64,000 nucleotides of DNA from a virus. Below are positions 47,103-56,008 of the stretch, in pieces; within the stretch, counting starts at the first letter, position 1; each line of letters begins with the position of its first letter. The notes beneath the pieces were generated by a model, which did not search any database, was not told the DNA's origin, and saw nothing but the letters and a program-made list of their open reading frames with translations. The DNA lies in the IMG/VR virus record IMGVR_UViG_3300025118_004802, positions 1-64,000 of that record. One strand, written 5' to 3'. Made by a program: the position numbers and the translations under genes.

Positions 47103-47928
47103 TCTTTTCCACTTGCTCTGAAGGCCACCAATTATGTCTTACAAACCATAAATTATGTGCCTTGATAACCTCATCGGGCGGTGAGGCCACCCTAGCTACT
47201 TGTTCATCAACTCTCATGTCCAAACTAGTCCACTTTGATTCTTCTGATGTGGCGGAGGGCGAGCCTAGGCGCCTGCGGCGAAAAGTTTCGAAATCGTTCG
47301 AAACAGCTTCAAAATCAATAATATGATGTGTTCGATGTATCTCTTCAATCAGTTTTCTTTTGCATTCGAAACCATAAAAGTCATGTAATTCCATGGCGAT
47401 AAAGTCTATTTTATCATATGAATTAAAGTTTTTAAATATCTCATATTCGCTTCCCTCACAGTCAATCTTAAGATAATTTATCCTATCAACCTTAATTAAA
47501 TCAAATATATCATCTAAAGACACTGTCTCGCAACTTTCATCTAAATTTGAAAAATCTTCACTCTCAAAATCCGCACACGTAATGTTTCCACTGTAATTTT
47601 CTTTTTCTGCCCTCAATTGGACTTCCACACCGGAGTGGCCAGTTACCGCTTTTTGGAATACTTCCACGTTGTCAATCGACATTAGTTCACAAAAGTTTCT
47701 TATGATTTTGCAGTGTCTTTCGAACGGTTCAAATGCATATATCTTGTGGAATAATGCATTTGCATATATTGAAAATGCACCAATATTTGCACCAATGTCG
47801 ACCGCGATGGGCCATATCTGGCCCCGGTCAGGTACCGGGAGCGGGTAGCTGGCCCAACATTCTTTTACAAGCTCCTCCAAACTATCAATAACGTTCTCGT
47901 CGGTAAGGTTCGTAAATTGAGTACTCAT
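47092..47928 (-). CDS. FkbM-family methyltransferase
   Basis: A 278-residue protein with the FkbM core: VDIGANIGAFSIYAN (SAM site), IYAFEPFERHCKII and NYLKIDCEGSEYEIFKNF, where the Asp-Cys-Glu-Gly stretch is diagnostic. FkbM enzymes O-methylate sugars and other small molecules, which fits this cassette. Overlaps the next gene (GTG start of the mini aminotransferase) and follows the SDR gene with an ATGA junction. Confidence 0.85.
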   Translation of the reverse strand: MSTQFTNLTDENVIDSLEELVKECWASYPLPVPDRGQIWPIAVDIGANIGAFSIYANALFHKIYAFEPFERHCKIIRNFCELMSIDNVEVFQKAVTGHSGVEVQLRAEKENYSGNITCADFESEDFSNLDESCETVSLDDIFDLIKVDRINYLKIDCEGSEYEIFKNFNSYDKIDFIAMELHDFYGFECKRKLIEEIHRTHHIIDFEAVSNDFETFRRRRLGSPSATSEESKWTSLDMRVDEQVARVASPPDEVIKAHNLWFVRHNWWPSEQVEKSVT

Positions 47929-48449
47929 TGAACTGCCCCGGTCTTTCCCAGCAACATCAAATTCTGAACGGTCGTAGCTCTTAAAATCTCACCATTGTAC
48001 GTGAAAATTTTCACCGCCCCACCATAGGAGGTCAACTCCAAAATCTTATCTGCGGCGTCTTTCATACAAATGAGACCCATTTCACCATATGGTTCAACTT
48101 CCTCATTTCGTAGCTTTGTTAAAATCCCTCTCCCTATCAAAATTGGAAACTTCACAACTATTCCGTTTTCACAATTTTGCAACAAGTATGACTCTGCTAA
48201 ATTCTTATAATGTACATACCAGCAATCTTTTTCAGAAGTGGTAGAAACAAATATAATTTTAGATTTGTTATGTCGATCGGTGAAAAGCTTAAACTTTTCG
48301 TATTCGGTCGATTGAGCAGGTTTGGAGCGATCTTGAATATTCCATGTATGGTAAATATATGTTGAAATAGGTGATGATGCATCACTTTCTGTTAATCGTT
48401 TGTTAAGCACGTGGCCCAACTGTCCTCTTCCATTAATAAGCTTTATCAC
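47925..48449 (-). CDS. Compact SDR-like NAD-binding protein
   Basis: A 174-residue protein. The N terminus LINGRGQLGHVL is a Rossmann glycine motif. IIFVSTTSEKDCWYVHYKNLAESYLL holds a Ser and the YxxxK pair (YVHYK) of extended SDR enzymes. It is about half the length of ordinary sugar epimerases, so the substrate-binding C-terminal domain is reduced. Activity is uncertain; it may be a reductase. Start is GTG without a strong ribosome site, but the glycine motif forces a start near here. A 47-base gap (48450-48496) separates it from the GNAT gene, with no clear signal. Confidence 0.65.
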   Translation of the reverse strand: MIKLINGRGQLGHVLNKRLTESDASSPISTYIYHTWNIQDRSKPAQSTEYEKFKLFTDRHNKSKIIFVSTTSEKDCWYVHYKNLAESYLLQNCENGIVVKFPILIGRGILTKLRNEEVEPYGEMGLICMKDAADKILELTSYGGAVKIFTYNGEILRATTVQNLMLLGKTGAVQ

Positions 48450-48496
48450 AGTTCAAGAATACCATATAATGCCAAGATCGTTAATGGGCATCAAGA

Positions 48497-48904
48497 TTAG
48501 GCCTCTTCTTTATGGGCCTCTTTTTCCAACAAATAGTATTTCTTAACAAATCCACAACTTTCAAACAGCTTAATGCTTGCTTTGTTTTCAAGCTTAATCT
48601 TTGCAACTGCATCTGGATACAGTTGCATTATTTCATTAACCATAAATTTGCCCACCCCTCTCTTTTGAAAATCTGGATGAGTACATACTCCGATGTCTTC
48701 AGCCAGCACCCGAATAAAGCCGGCTGGTTTATCATCAACTAAACACAGGTGGAAACATTGGCCGTGAGACATCATATAGTCGACATGCTGTTCAGGGCGA
48801 ATCTCCTCTTGTTGGATAAACCCATACTTAACGCGCCCGTCGTTGCGCAGCCCTCTTATAAACTCCCAGTATTTAGGTTCATTTTTGACAAATTCTAACC
48901 GCAT
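48497..48904 (-). CDS. GNAT-family N-acetyltransferase
   Basis: A 135-residue protein. The acetyl-CoA site is visible as DIGVCTHPDFQKRGVGKFMV (Q/R-x-x-G-x-G/A form), followed by the KLENKASIKLFESCGFVKKY C-terminal pair of motifs. GNAT enzymes in sugar cassettes acetylate amino sugars made by DegT-type aminotransferases, and such a gene lies three positions downstream. That pairing is inference. Overlaps the GT-D-like gene by 10 bases. Confidence 0.85.
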   Translation of the reverse strand: MRLEFVKNEPKYWEFIRGLRNDGRVKYGFIQQEEIRPEQHVDYMMSHGQCFHLCLVDDKPAGFIRVLAEDIGVCTHPDFQKRGVGKFMVNEIMQLYPDAVAKIKLENKASIKLFESCGFVKKYYLLEKEAHKEEA

Positions 48905-49677
48905 GATTTATATATATCTCCCAGTGGGTGCCCCAACCAATAAGCTTTCAAATAATCTCGTTCAAGAGATAAATCCATCCACTTATGAAGGGTGGTACCT
49001 ACATCAATATACGTGTTTTTCTCCGCAATGTTAAATAATTCATGAATCAATATTTCGCTAAGGCTGCTGGCGGAGAAAAGAAAGACGTGGTCTTGAATGT
49101 CGTTGTTTTGGACCCACTCGCACACCTCATCAATCAGGTGATGATCGTTGACAATGCAGTTTCTTCCAACTCGAAAATCCTTTACCACGTCAAAAGGAAG
49201 TGTTTGGATGTTCGCGTTTTCACTACATACCATAACGACTTTATGGTTGGCAAATTCTGGTACCATGTTGTTGACAAAGAGGGGGTAATTGGCGTTAACG
49301 AACAAATTTGTCGTGGTCCAATGTTCCTCGCCGTTATTATAGAGATCGCGCATCCACGGTATATACTCATTGATTGCGCACGTGCAATTAGCGCATCCTC
49401 CGCCGACAAAATAGTTCTTCTTTTTAAAGGAAAAGGCTTTTAAGAGCCTTTCTCTCACGATAGCGTCCCTTTCGGGTAAGAATTCTTTATAATCGTCGGG
49501 TGAGTATCCGAACCCATACCTTATGTCACCTACCTCTACATGACTCTCCCCTAAGAGGACCTTCTTATTTTGCATTACAAATACTTCACCATCCGAAAAC
49601 CGCGTAAACGCAAAGTGTTCCCCGTTTTTTAGCTTGTTCAGCAAGAAAAAAAAGTCCTCTACATACCCTTGCGACAT
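48895..49677 (-). CDS. GT-D fold (DUF1792-like) putative glycosyltransferase
   Basis: A 260-residue protein. Early FAFTRFSDGEVFVM resembles the F-x-R-F-x-D-G-E motif of GT-D/DUF1792 proteins, where the acidic pair helps bind the sugar nucleotide. Late SASSLSEILIHELF and YIDVGTTLHKWMD resemble the family's C-terminal part. A Cys cluster (GGGCANCTCAIN) in the middle is unusual and might bind a metal. GT-D members finish some adhesin glycans and probably use UDP-sugar donors. I judged the family by motif only. Confidence 0.65.
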   Translation of the reverse strand: MSQGYVEDFFFLLNKLKNGEHFAFTRFSDGEVFVMQNKKVLLGESHVEVGDIRYGFGYSPDDYKEFLPERDAIVRERLLKAFSFKKKNYFVGGGCANCTCAINEYIPWMRDLYNNGEEHWTTTNLFVNANYPLFVNNMVPEFANHKVVMVCSENANIQTLPFDVVKDFRVGRNCIVNDHHLIDEVCEWVQNNDIQDHVFLFSASSLSEILIHELFNIAEKNTYIDVGTTLHKWMDLSLERDYLKAYWLGHPLGDIYKSCG

Positions 49678-50687
49678 TACAAGCCTTCCTGTGTTAAAAT
49701 TTCAATTATTCGTTCAGATGAACGGCCGTCGCCATATGGGCATTCTTCATCCGGGTCCGGAATGGGATTGTTGTTTATTTCCTTAAAGATAGAAGACAGT
49801 TGACTGGGTTCACCACACAGCGTAGCAAAAACACCCATACCCTCACCTCGCTCGGTTGTTTTCCTACAGACAATGCACCGCTTGCGGAAAAAGGAAGATT
49901 CTTCTTGTAGGCCGCCACTATCAGTGATGACTAAGTGGCTTTCAGATAAAAGCTTAATAAACTCTTCATATTTCATAGCATCGACAGCCTTAACATTTTT
50001 AAGTAGGCCCTGGTGTTTGATGACATTAGGGTTTGGGTGGATCGGTAACACAAACTCTAGATCCGGATGCTGAGTCGCTAGAGTCTCGAAAGTAGCAAAC
50101 CATTCTTCTATGTCCGAATGATTCTCACGGCGGTGCATAGTCACCACCACTTTGTTTGTACGTTTCGGTACAATCTCTACCAAATTATCTAACACAGTGT
50201 TCCCTACCACATGGACGGACCCTGCCACCTTCTCGCGGTGAAGATTGGCTGCTGCAGTTTCCGTGGGGCACAAATGGACCGTGGCCAGTCTAGACAGGGC
50301 TTGTCGGTTAAATTCTTCTGGATACGGATTGTCAAGGTCATATGTACGCAACCCTGCCTCTAGGTGTATTACTTTAAGCTTCCTGTGAAAAGCTGCCAAG
50401 CCCACTGCAAATGCCGAGGTTGTGTCTCCCTGAACCAAGACATGAGTGGTGTCTTCGAAGGCCACACAGTTGTTTGGGGTTAGGATGGAGGAGACCAGCG
50501 CGTCGAGGCGATTGGTATCGCCTTTAATCAGCATCCTCTCTAAATTATTGTGGTCCAGGTGCGACAACAGATCTTCATGCTGTCCCGTAAACAACATCTT
50601 ATATTTAACGTCATGTTTCTGACATGCAGCGATGATGGGTTTAATTTTTATGTATTCAGGTCGAGTACCAAAACTAATTAATAACAT
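49677..50687 (-). CDS. wecB: UDP-N-acetylglucosamine 2-epimerase
   Basis: A 336-residue protein with full-length WecB features: ISFGTRPEYIKIKPI at the start, VQGDTTSAFAVGLAAFHRKL, HLEAGLRTYDLDNPYPEEFN, TMHRREN and DSGGLQEESSFFRK. WecB interconverts UDP-GlcNAc and UDP-ManNAc. A phage copy would feed a ManNAc-containing glycan, or a route to ManNAc-uronate together with the cassette's sugar dehydrogenase. Overlaps the GT-D-like start by one base. Confidence 0.9.
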   Translation of the reverse strand: MLLISFGTRPEYIKIKPIIAACQKHDVKYKMLFTGQHEDLLSHLDHNNLERMLIKGDTNRLDALVSSILTPNNCVAFEDTTHVLVQGDTTSAFAVGLAAFHRKLKVIHLEAGLRTYDLDNPYPEEFNRQALSRLATVHLCPTETAAANLHREKVAGSVHVVGNTVLDNLVEIVPKRTNKVVVTMHRRENHSDIEEWFATFETLATQHPDLEFVLPIHPNPNVIKHQGLLKNVKAVDAMKYEEFIKLLSESHLVITDSGGLQEESSFFRKRCIVCRKTTERGEGMGVFATLCGEPSQLSSIFKEINNNPIPDPDEECPYGDGRSSERIIEILTQEGL

Positions 50688-52277
50688 TCACTTTCCCTCT
50701 CGTACAAGCTGCCACCCTCCCGCGATAGCTTTTTGCACACAGAAGTCCCTCTCAGAGAAGAACGTCTGATGGCTCACAGCGGAGTTGGTTGAAGTGGCTT
50801 TGCTATCAATCCCTAGCTCGTTACCATAGATTGAACCATGTAGTGCTTTGTTATCTGGCGGATGAGGAGGGCAATAGGTCTTAATTCCTCCATGCTTTTG
50901 GGCCATATAAGAAAACTGCATGTCCTCACCGTTATCCCACGTGGTAGGCGGCTCGTACCACAAGTATTTAAGCCACGAGCGCTCAAAAAACCACGCGTGG
51001 CCCACAAGATCGACCTCTGTAGTTTTCGTGTTTTCAGCAGGCCAACCGATGCGAGTGTGAGGATTATAAGTATTATTGTGTAAAATTACACCAGCTGAAC
51101 CTAAAATCCCAGGTGTTTCCTTCATCGTCTGTATACAGTTTTCAAACCACTGTGAGCCCGGTATTGTGTCGTCGTCGAAAATAGCAACATATTTCGTGTC
51201 CGCCAACAATGCAGCAGAAAACCGTCCGTAAAATTTCCAATTATGGTCATTCCGGAATACCCTGTCAACATCTAAAACTTCAAAATCAAACCCACTTAGA
51301 TCTTCGTGGTCATTGACCCAAATCCAAATTTGTTTAGGAGGCCGGTTTTGTTCCTTGATCGATTTTATTTGACGCTCCAAGTTGTAAGGACGCCGATATG
51401 CATTTAAGATAACTGTAATGTCTTCATATTCTGCAGGAGCAACGAACGTGTCGACAAAGACGTCTATTACCCTCTCTCGTTGTCCTCTCAAGTATTCGAT
51501 AAGCTCGGCGCCCTTTAATTTAAACCAATCCTCGCTTGTGGCACCAATTAAATGATTAGTGTGCACCGTGCACCCCAACATACGAGCTTCAACGATGACA
51601 CGGCTATAAGTCTCCAAAACGGTAGGTAAGAATACGAAGCTCTCACACTCGCTCAGTTGTTCAAGAAAGGCGGAGGGTGTGCATGGGCCCAAGAGTTCGT
51701 ACTCCATCTTATTAGAAACGCAGTGCTCGATGGCGCCAGAGGTGTTCTTAATAACATTTGCCGAGTTCATGACGCCGGCGCCTCGGCGCTTTGTACTCGT
51801 ACGCAGCAATTGCTCAATGTGATCCAATTCTTGATCAGTCCACGGGTTTGTTGAAGCATTGATAATGTTTTTCAAGCCCAAGTTCTTCTGTAATACTTCT
51901 GCATGGATTTTCGTTTGGCAGACCACCGCGTGGGCATTTCGATAAAAGTCCTTGTTTACAAGTTGGTCAGCGGGGGCTATGAAATCCTGGAACACGGAGG
52001 GGTCCCGCGTTTTCAAATATTTATGATCATGCTCATAGATGATGTATTTCTCCTGTGCCAGTTTACGCTTACAGGAGTCGCCCAGGTTTAAAAAGTTGCC
52101 TACAATAAAGTTGCTGCCGGAGTATTCTTCGAGTACAAATAAATTTACCTGATGAGAGTGTATGGGTATCACTGTGTGGCCGCGAGACCTCAGAGAAGTA
52201 ATCAAAACATCGTTTACTATCTCTCCTCCACCGCAAACATCTGCTTTAAAAAAATCAGCAATAAAGACGTACTGCAC
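50688..52277 (-). CDS. Two-domain glycosyltransferase (GT-B part + GT2 part)
   Basis: A 529-residue protein. The first ~270 residues look like a degenerate GT4/GT-B domain (VVCQTKIHAEVLQ, FLPTVLETYSRVIVEARMLG). The second begins near residue 290 with ITVILNAYRRPYNLERQIKS, a GT2 start. FDDDTIPGSQWFENC near residue 369 is the metal-binding DxD region. The fusion may make two links in a row. Donors are unknown. Confidence 0.8.
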   Translation of the reverse strand: MQYVFIADFFKADVCGGGEIVNDVLITSLRSRGHTVIPIHSHQVNLFVLEEYSGSNFIVGNFLNLGDSCKRKLAQEKYIIYEHDHKYLKTRDPSVFQDFIAPADQLVNKDFYRNAHAVVCQTKIHAEVLQKNLGLKNIINASTNPWTDQELDHIEQLLRTSTKRRGAGVMNSANVIKNTSGAIEHCVSNKMEYELLGPCTPSAFLEQLSECESFVFLPTVLETYSRVIVEARMLGCTVHTNHLIGATSEDWFKLKGAELIEYLRGQRERVIDVFVDTFVAPAEYEDITVILNAYRRPYNLERQIKSIKEQNRPPKQIWIWVNDHEDLSGFDFEVLDVDRVFRNDHNWKFYGRFSAALLADTKYVAIFDDDTIPGSQWFENCIQTMKETPGILGSAGVILHNNTYNPHTRIGWPAENTKTTEVDLVGHAWFFERSWLKYLWYEPPTTWDNGEDMQFSYMAQKHGGIKTYCPPHPPDNKALHGSIYGNELGIDSKATSTNSAVSHQTFFSERDFCVQKAIAGGWQLVREGK

Positions 52278-52279
52278 TA

Positions 52280-53602
52280 CTACTCGTATGTCTGCACCGG
52301 TGGGGAAGCGGGGGGCGGCGTGATACCCGATATAGGTTGCAGCATGGTGCCGACCTCGGGCTCCTTTAGCACATTCAGGATCTCTTCCGCAAACTTAGTA
52401 CTTTGGTTTTCAAAGGAGTGTGTTTGTAATATATGCTTTTGCAACTTCTTCGCCAAACCGCGATGTTGGTTATACTTTTTAATCATTTCCTTCATTTTGG
52501 TTTTGGCGCTATTTTCCTTTGGATAGCACCACGCTGCATCGGGCTGGATTACTCCCTCCCAATGAGCATCTTCCTGAACAACATTCAAATCATAATCGAC
52601 CCGAGAAAAATGGGGCCGCATTCGAACCTTTTTTGTCTTTTTCTTGATAACCGGAGCATACAAAAAATCTAATTGACCACCCCACTCTGGTGCCAACACT
52701 GGCATGCCATTACAAACAGCCTCGAAAAGCGGTAATCCATACCCTTCTCCGTGTGACAGGGATAACAAGCAATGAATGTCAGGATGGGTATAAAGACCAG
52801 TCATCTCTTCATCGGTCATCTCTCCGTGCACCAAGTATATCTTACACTGGATCTCTTGATCCTCGAAAGAGTCCATAAGTTGTGTGAACCCTGCGCTTGT
52901 AACTTCGCGGTCCATGGTGCTATTATTCTGATTGAACACCTTCAAAACGAGACCCACTGTTGGATCATCCTTAAACTGTTCAATGAACCACCTGGTCGTG
53001 TTTAGCAAGTTCTTGCGGGGTCCATTTTGTGCAACGATAAGAAAGTTGAACTTGGTTTTAAACTCAACCCCCAGTTCTGCTGGTTCTAAAGTCTTAGCAG
53101 GGAAATTGACGACGGACACCGGAGTGGTGACACGAAAATCCTCAAACACCTGGCCTGTTTCTTTATGTTCGGCATGGTATGCCGTGTTGTCAAAGCCATA
53201 TTTAGCGTGATTTGACACAACTATGACCTTGTCCATCATATTGGACTTCTCAACCCAAATCGGTGCTATTTTTGTACACTCAATCCCAGCTGTGTATCCT
53301 ATATTAACGGCTGCTATCCTTTCCCATTCATTAGGAATAGTGACCTGTAAGGACACATCATAGGTGTGAGGACCCACATCTGGTTGGGCATTTGCTACAT
53401 TGGTCTTGCCAATGGTATAGTCAATCCAACGCCTCTCCTCAGAGTCCTCTGCTAACCAACTTGTGTTTCCCCAGCCGGTAGTCATTAGATAAATATCAAA
53501 CTTATCCTCGTGGGCTCGGAGAGTACGCAAGGCAAATCTTGTCTGTTCTCCATAGCCGCTGCGCGTCAGGGCTGGCCCTCTTACAATGATCTTTTTTCTC
53601 AT
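52280..53602 (-). CDS. GT-B fold glycosyltransferase (GT4-like)
   Basis: A 440-residue protein. NFLIVAQNGPRKNLLNTTRW marks the start of the C-terminal Rossmann domain. The donor-binding E-x7-E analogue is LSLSHGEGYGLPLFEAVCNG, followed by MPVLAPEWGGQLDFL. It belongs with the paralogue-like gene directly upstream, which it overlaps by four bases. The cassette thus has several GT4-like enzymes, consistent with one multi-sugar repeat or branched glycan. Substrates are unknown. Confidence 0.85.
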   Translation of the reverse strand: MRKKIIVRGPALTRSGYGEQTRFALRTLRAHEDKFDIYLMTTGWGNTSWLAEDSEERRWIDYTIGKTNVANAQPDVGPHTYDVSLQVTIPNEWERIAAVNIGYTAGIECTKIAPIWVEKSNMMDKVIVVSNHAKYGFDNTAYHAEHKETGQVFEDFRVTTPVSVVNFPAKTLEPAELGVEFKTKFNFLIVAQNGPRKNLLNTTRWFIEQFKDDPTVGLVLKVFNQNNSTMDREVTSAGFTQLMDSFEDQEIQCKIYLVHGEMTDEEMTGLYTHPDIHCLLSLSHGEGYGLPLFEAVCNGMPVLAPEWGGQLDFLYAPVIKKKTKKVRMRPHFSRVDYDLNVVQEDAHWEGVIQPDAAWCYPKENSAKTKMKEMIKKYNQHRGLAKKLQKHILQTHSFENQSTKFAEEILNVLKEPEVGTMLQPISGITPPPASPPVQTYE

Positions 53603-54903
53603 GCTGCTTTCTTCCTCTTGGTAATCTCTTGGAGTGTCCAGGGTTTATAGTTCTTTCTAGTCTCCCATGAGCCACAGTGCTCATGTAGGTCTTGGATCGT
53701 GTCATCCCAGGTTTCAATGGCCTTGTTGAGGCTATAGTTTTTTTCTACATGTTGGCGTCCTAGTTCGCCCAATTTGTCTCGCTCCTTCTGCGAGAAATTG
53801 TAAAATCTTTCCAGGGCTTCAACCACCACCTCCTCCGAGAGGCGGTCTTCGTAGATCGCTGGAATGTTTTGGGACCCTATGATCGCCTTTGAAGTGGGGT
53901 CAAGACCGATCCCAAAATATTTCTTTCCATCTGTGACTTGCTCTTGAAGACCCCCGGTCTTATTAACCAGAATAGGGGTCCCGCACGCCAAAGACTCTAG
54001 GGTTGCTAAGCCAAAGCCCTCAGCATCAGATATATTAATAGTACAGTCAACCATATTGTAAATTTTAGCTAAAATCGGTTCGGGCAGCTTTTCCTTTGAC
54101 AGCATGACTTGTCCATCAGTTATTCCCAATTCTCTAAGAATGTACTCTAGATCTTGACCATGCTGGTCTGTAGGATCTGTATGCATGATGAGCATCGCTT
54201 TATCGTGACCTACTTTGTCCAAAAACTTTTTGAACCAATAGATCAATGAACCAGATTGTTTTCGCCGGGCGTTTCTGTTGTTCCAGAAAAAAACCATCTT
54301 GTCTTCATTCTTCTCACCAAGTGCTTCTTGACGAAACTGCCTTATCTCTTCCTCTGGAAGCTTAATGTACGCAGGACCAGGGACGTGCCCAATACGCTTA
54401 ACAGGGACGTCCGGAGACACAGTCCTCACTATATCATCAGTAACTTTAGAAATTGTCACTACCAAGTCATTGGAATCATAGTATTTCTTATTAAAAGTAG
54501 GGTATGGGTAATTATCCCATACATGGTAGTAAACCATCGGGATCATCGGACGGATCTCATTGTCCATCTCCCATAGCCAGCCCCAAAACCTCGGATCTGT
54601 CATAAACCACAAGACATCAGGGCGCTCGGAACGAATCAAAGAGCGTATCACGTCTTTGTTACCATACCCGTCTATAGGGACGATTTTCCAACTCTCCCCG
54701 TACTCAGGGGTTACAATAGGTTTGTAATCATGATGCTTCATGGCGCCGGCCAAAGAGAAAAATTCATATTTCCCAGTACGCAGCAGCCCCTCAATAAAGT
54801 ACTTTGTCTGTGTACCGACCCCTGAGGGTGATAAGGGGTGATCACTCAAAGTTAAGATTTTTATTTTTTTTGGAGAAGTATCCCCACTAATATTTTCAGA
54901 CAT
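53599..54903 (-). CDS. GT-B fold glycosyltransferase (GT4-like), first gene of the cassette
   Basis: A 434-residue protein. The N-terminal glycine loop is LTLSDHPLSPSGVGTQTKYF. The C-terminal donor site is CTINISDAEGFGLATLESLA, then GTPILVNKTGGLQEQ. It starts at the ATG at 54903; AAGGG lies 10 bases upstream. An AATAAATA string between them resembles a late box but is too close to the ATG to act as one. It is the first glycan gene after the nuclease gene, 14 bases away. Confidence 0.85.
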   Translation of the reverse strand: MSENISGDTSPKKIKILTLSDHPLSPSGVGTQTKYFIEGLLRTGKYEFFSLAGAMKHHDYKPIVTPEYGESWKIVPIDGYGNKDVIRSLIRSERPDVLWFMTDPRFWGWLWEMDNEIRPMIPMVYYHVWDNYPYPTFNKKYYDSNDLVVTISKVTDDIVRTVSPDVPVKRIGHVPGPAYIKLPEEEIRQFRQEALGEKNEDKMVFFWNNRNARRKQSGSLIYWFKKFLDKVGHDKAMLIMHTDPTDQHGQDLEYILRELGITDGQVMLSKEKLPEPILAKIYNMVDCTINISDAEGFGLATLESLACGTPILVNKTGGLQEQVTDGKKYFGIGLDPTSKAIIGSQNIPAIYEDRLSEEVVVEALERFYNFSQKERDKLGELGRQHVEKNYSLNKAIETWDDTIQDLHEHCGSWETRKNYKPWTLQEITKRKKAA

Positions 54904-54917
54904 GTGTATTTATTCCC

Positions 54918-55709
54918 TTAGCTACAGTGTTCGGTGTTGTAAAAATCACAAAAACCCCAACGATTTTTGCAAGAAAGCTTGTTCTTAAGTGTAATCTTGC
55001 TTGTTATATTATAAATCGCTTTTTCCAACAAGTTAAGAGCATTATTCATCTTTTTGGCACCACTGGTTACCCGAAACAACTCTACCTTATTATTTTTAGC
55101 CGTCCGCTTAAGCAGGGCAAAATGTGTTTCGATTAGCTTATGCTCGACTCCATGTTTCTTAGCCCAGTAATTCTTGTAAAGAGTAAGTTGATAGGTAGTC
55201 ATTCTTTCGTTTTTTCTTTGAGCATCCCAGCCCCAGGAACAAGTTTTCCAATCGATTATATGGTATTTCCCATCCGAGGTCTGTAAGACAAGGTCGATGA
55301 AGCCTTTAAATTTGTAATCCTGGATGTCGGTGTCTTCATAGAGTCTTTCCTCGGTAGAAATAAGTTCAAACTCTCCGAAATATTCCTCAAGCGCTGGGAT
55401 TATGTATTCGATAAGAGGAGGTCCCTGCTGATACATATTCTTTAAAAGCTTCTTGTCTTTGATTTCGATCTGTCTGGACTCATTCAGGAACGCGTTCTTA
55501 AAAAAATCCTCAGCGTCAAACGTCTTGTCTTCTTTCGGAAGTTTTACAAGCTGTTCGCATGTATCGTGCATTGCTGTACCAAAAGCTGTGTGTTCGTTGC
55601 CATCAAACACTTTGATGCCGTCGACATAAACCAACTTATGATAATAAGGGCACGTGTTCCAGTTTTTTAATTCAGAAAAAGAAATGTGGTTCTTTTTAAG
55701 CGTCGCCAC
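54918..55709 (-). CDS. PD-(D/E)XK nuclease with Cas4/AddB-like four-cysteine layout
   Basis: A 263-residue protein from a GTG start at 55709. ISFSELKNWNTCPYYHK near the N terminus has the first Cys. FKGFIDLVLQTSDGKYHIID followed by WKTCSWG gives the D...(D)xK catalytic strand pair, then MTTYQLTLYKNYWAK gives the Q/Y helix. The C terminus, LSCKNRWGFCDFYNTEHCS, has three further cysteines. One Cys in front and three at the end is the 4Fe-4S clasp layout of Cas4, AddB and related nucleases. A longer reading to 55793 would add a Leu/Arg-rich segment wholly inside the upstream gene. Likely a DNA-processing nuclease; no CRISPR array is in the window. Confidence 0.8.
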   Translation of the reverse strand: MATLKKNHISFSELKNWNTCPYYHKLVYVDGIKVFDGNEHTAFGTAMHDTCEQLVKLPKEDKTFDAEDFFKNAFLNESRQIEIKDKKLLKNMYQQGPPLIEYIIPALEEYFGEFELISTEERLYEDTDIQDYKFKGFIDLVLQTSDGKYHIIDWKTCSWGWDAQRKNERMTTYQLTLYKNYWAKKHGVEHKLIETHFALLKRTAKNNKVELFRVTSGAKKMNNALNLLEKAIYNITSKITLKNKLSCKNRWGFCDFYNTEHCS

Positions 55710-56004
55710 TCTTCCTCGCTTTTGCTCCAGCCTTCTTAGGCTTGGGTGTGCTCGCCTTCTTGGCACGAGGTGCAGAAGGCTTCTTAAAAACACAAACCGC
55801 AGTTCGGCGTGTCTCTTTGATGTTGCTCATATAAGAAGGCATTTCGGTACATTTCCATTCTTCTTTGATGAGGCCACTGGCTACGACCGCTTCCGTGATC
55901 TGCGAACCGTTTAACGCACATGTATCTTCGTCTCGAACCCGGGGTGGTAGAGTCAACTCCACCCGGACCTCCTTCTCGGTTTCTAAAATAATCTTACAAT
56001 TCAT
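55696..56004 (-). CDS. Small protein with a basic, Ala/Pro/Lys-rich tail
   Basis: A 102-residue protein. The first ~75 residues look like a compact beta domain (LETEKEVRVELTLPPR and TRRTAVCVFKK). The end is a low-complexity, histone-like basic tail (APRAKKASTPKPKKAGAKAR), typical of nucleic-acid contacts. Two cysteines lie in the body, and none forms a clear zinc site. It overlaps the nuclease gene by 14 bases, so a partner role is possible. No family was recognised. Confidence 0.65.
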   Translation of the reverse strand: MNCKIILETEKEVRVELTLPPRVRDEDTCALNGSQITEAVVASGLIKEEWKCTEMPSYMSNIKETRRTAVCVFKKPSAPRAKKASTPKPKKAGAKARKSGDA

Positions 56005-56008
56005 TTAC

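Noticed and set aside
54907-54914. AATAAATA before the first glycosyltransferase gene
   Set aside because: It ends three bases before the ATG, so a message started there would lack both leader and ribosome site.
54918-55793. Longer start for the PD-(D/E)XK nuclease
   Set aside because: The extra 28 residues are Leu/Arg-rich, lie fully within the upstream gene and lack family similarity. The GTG at 55709 fits the four-cysteine core.
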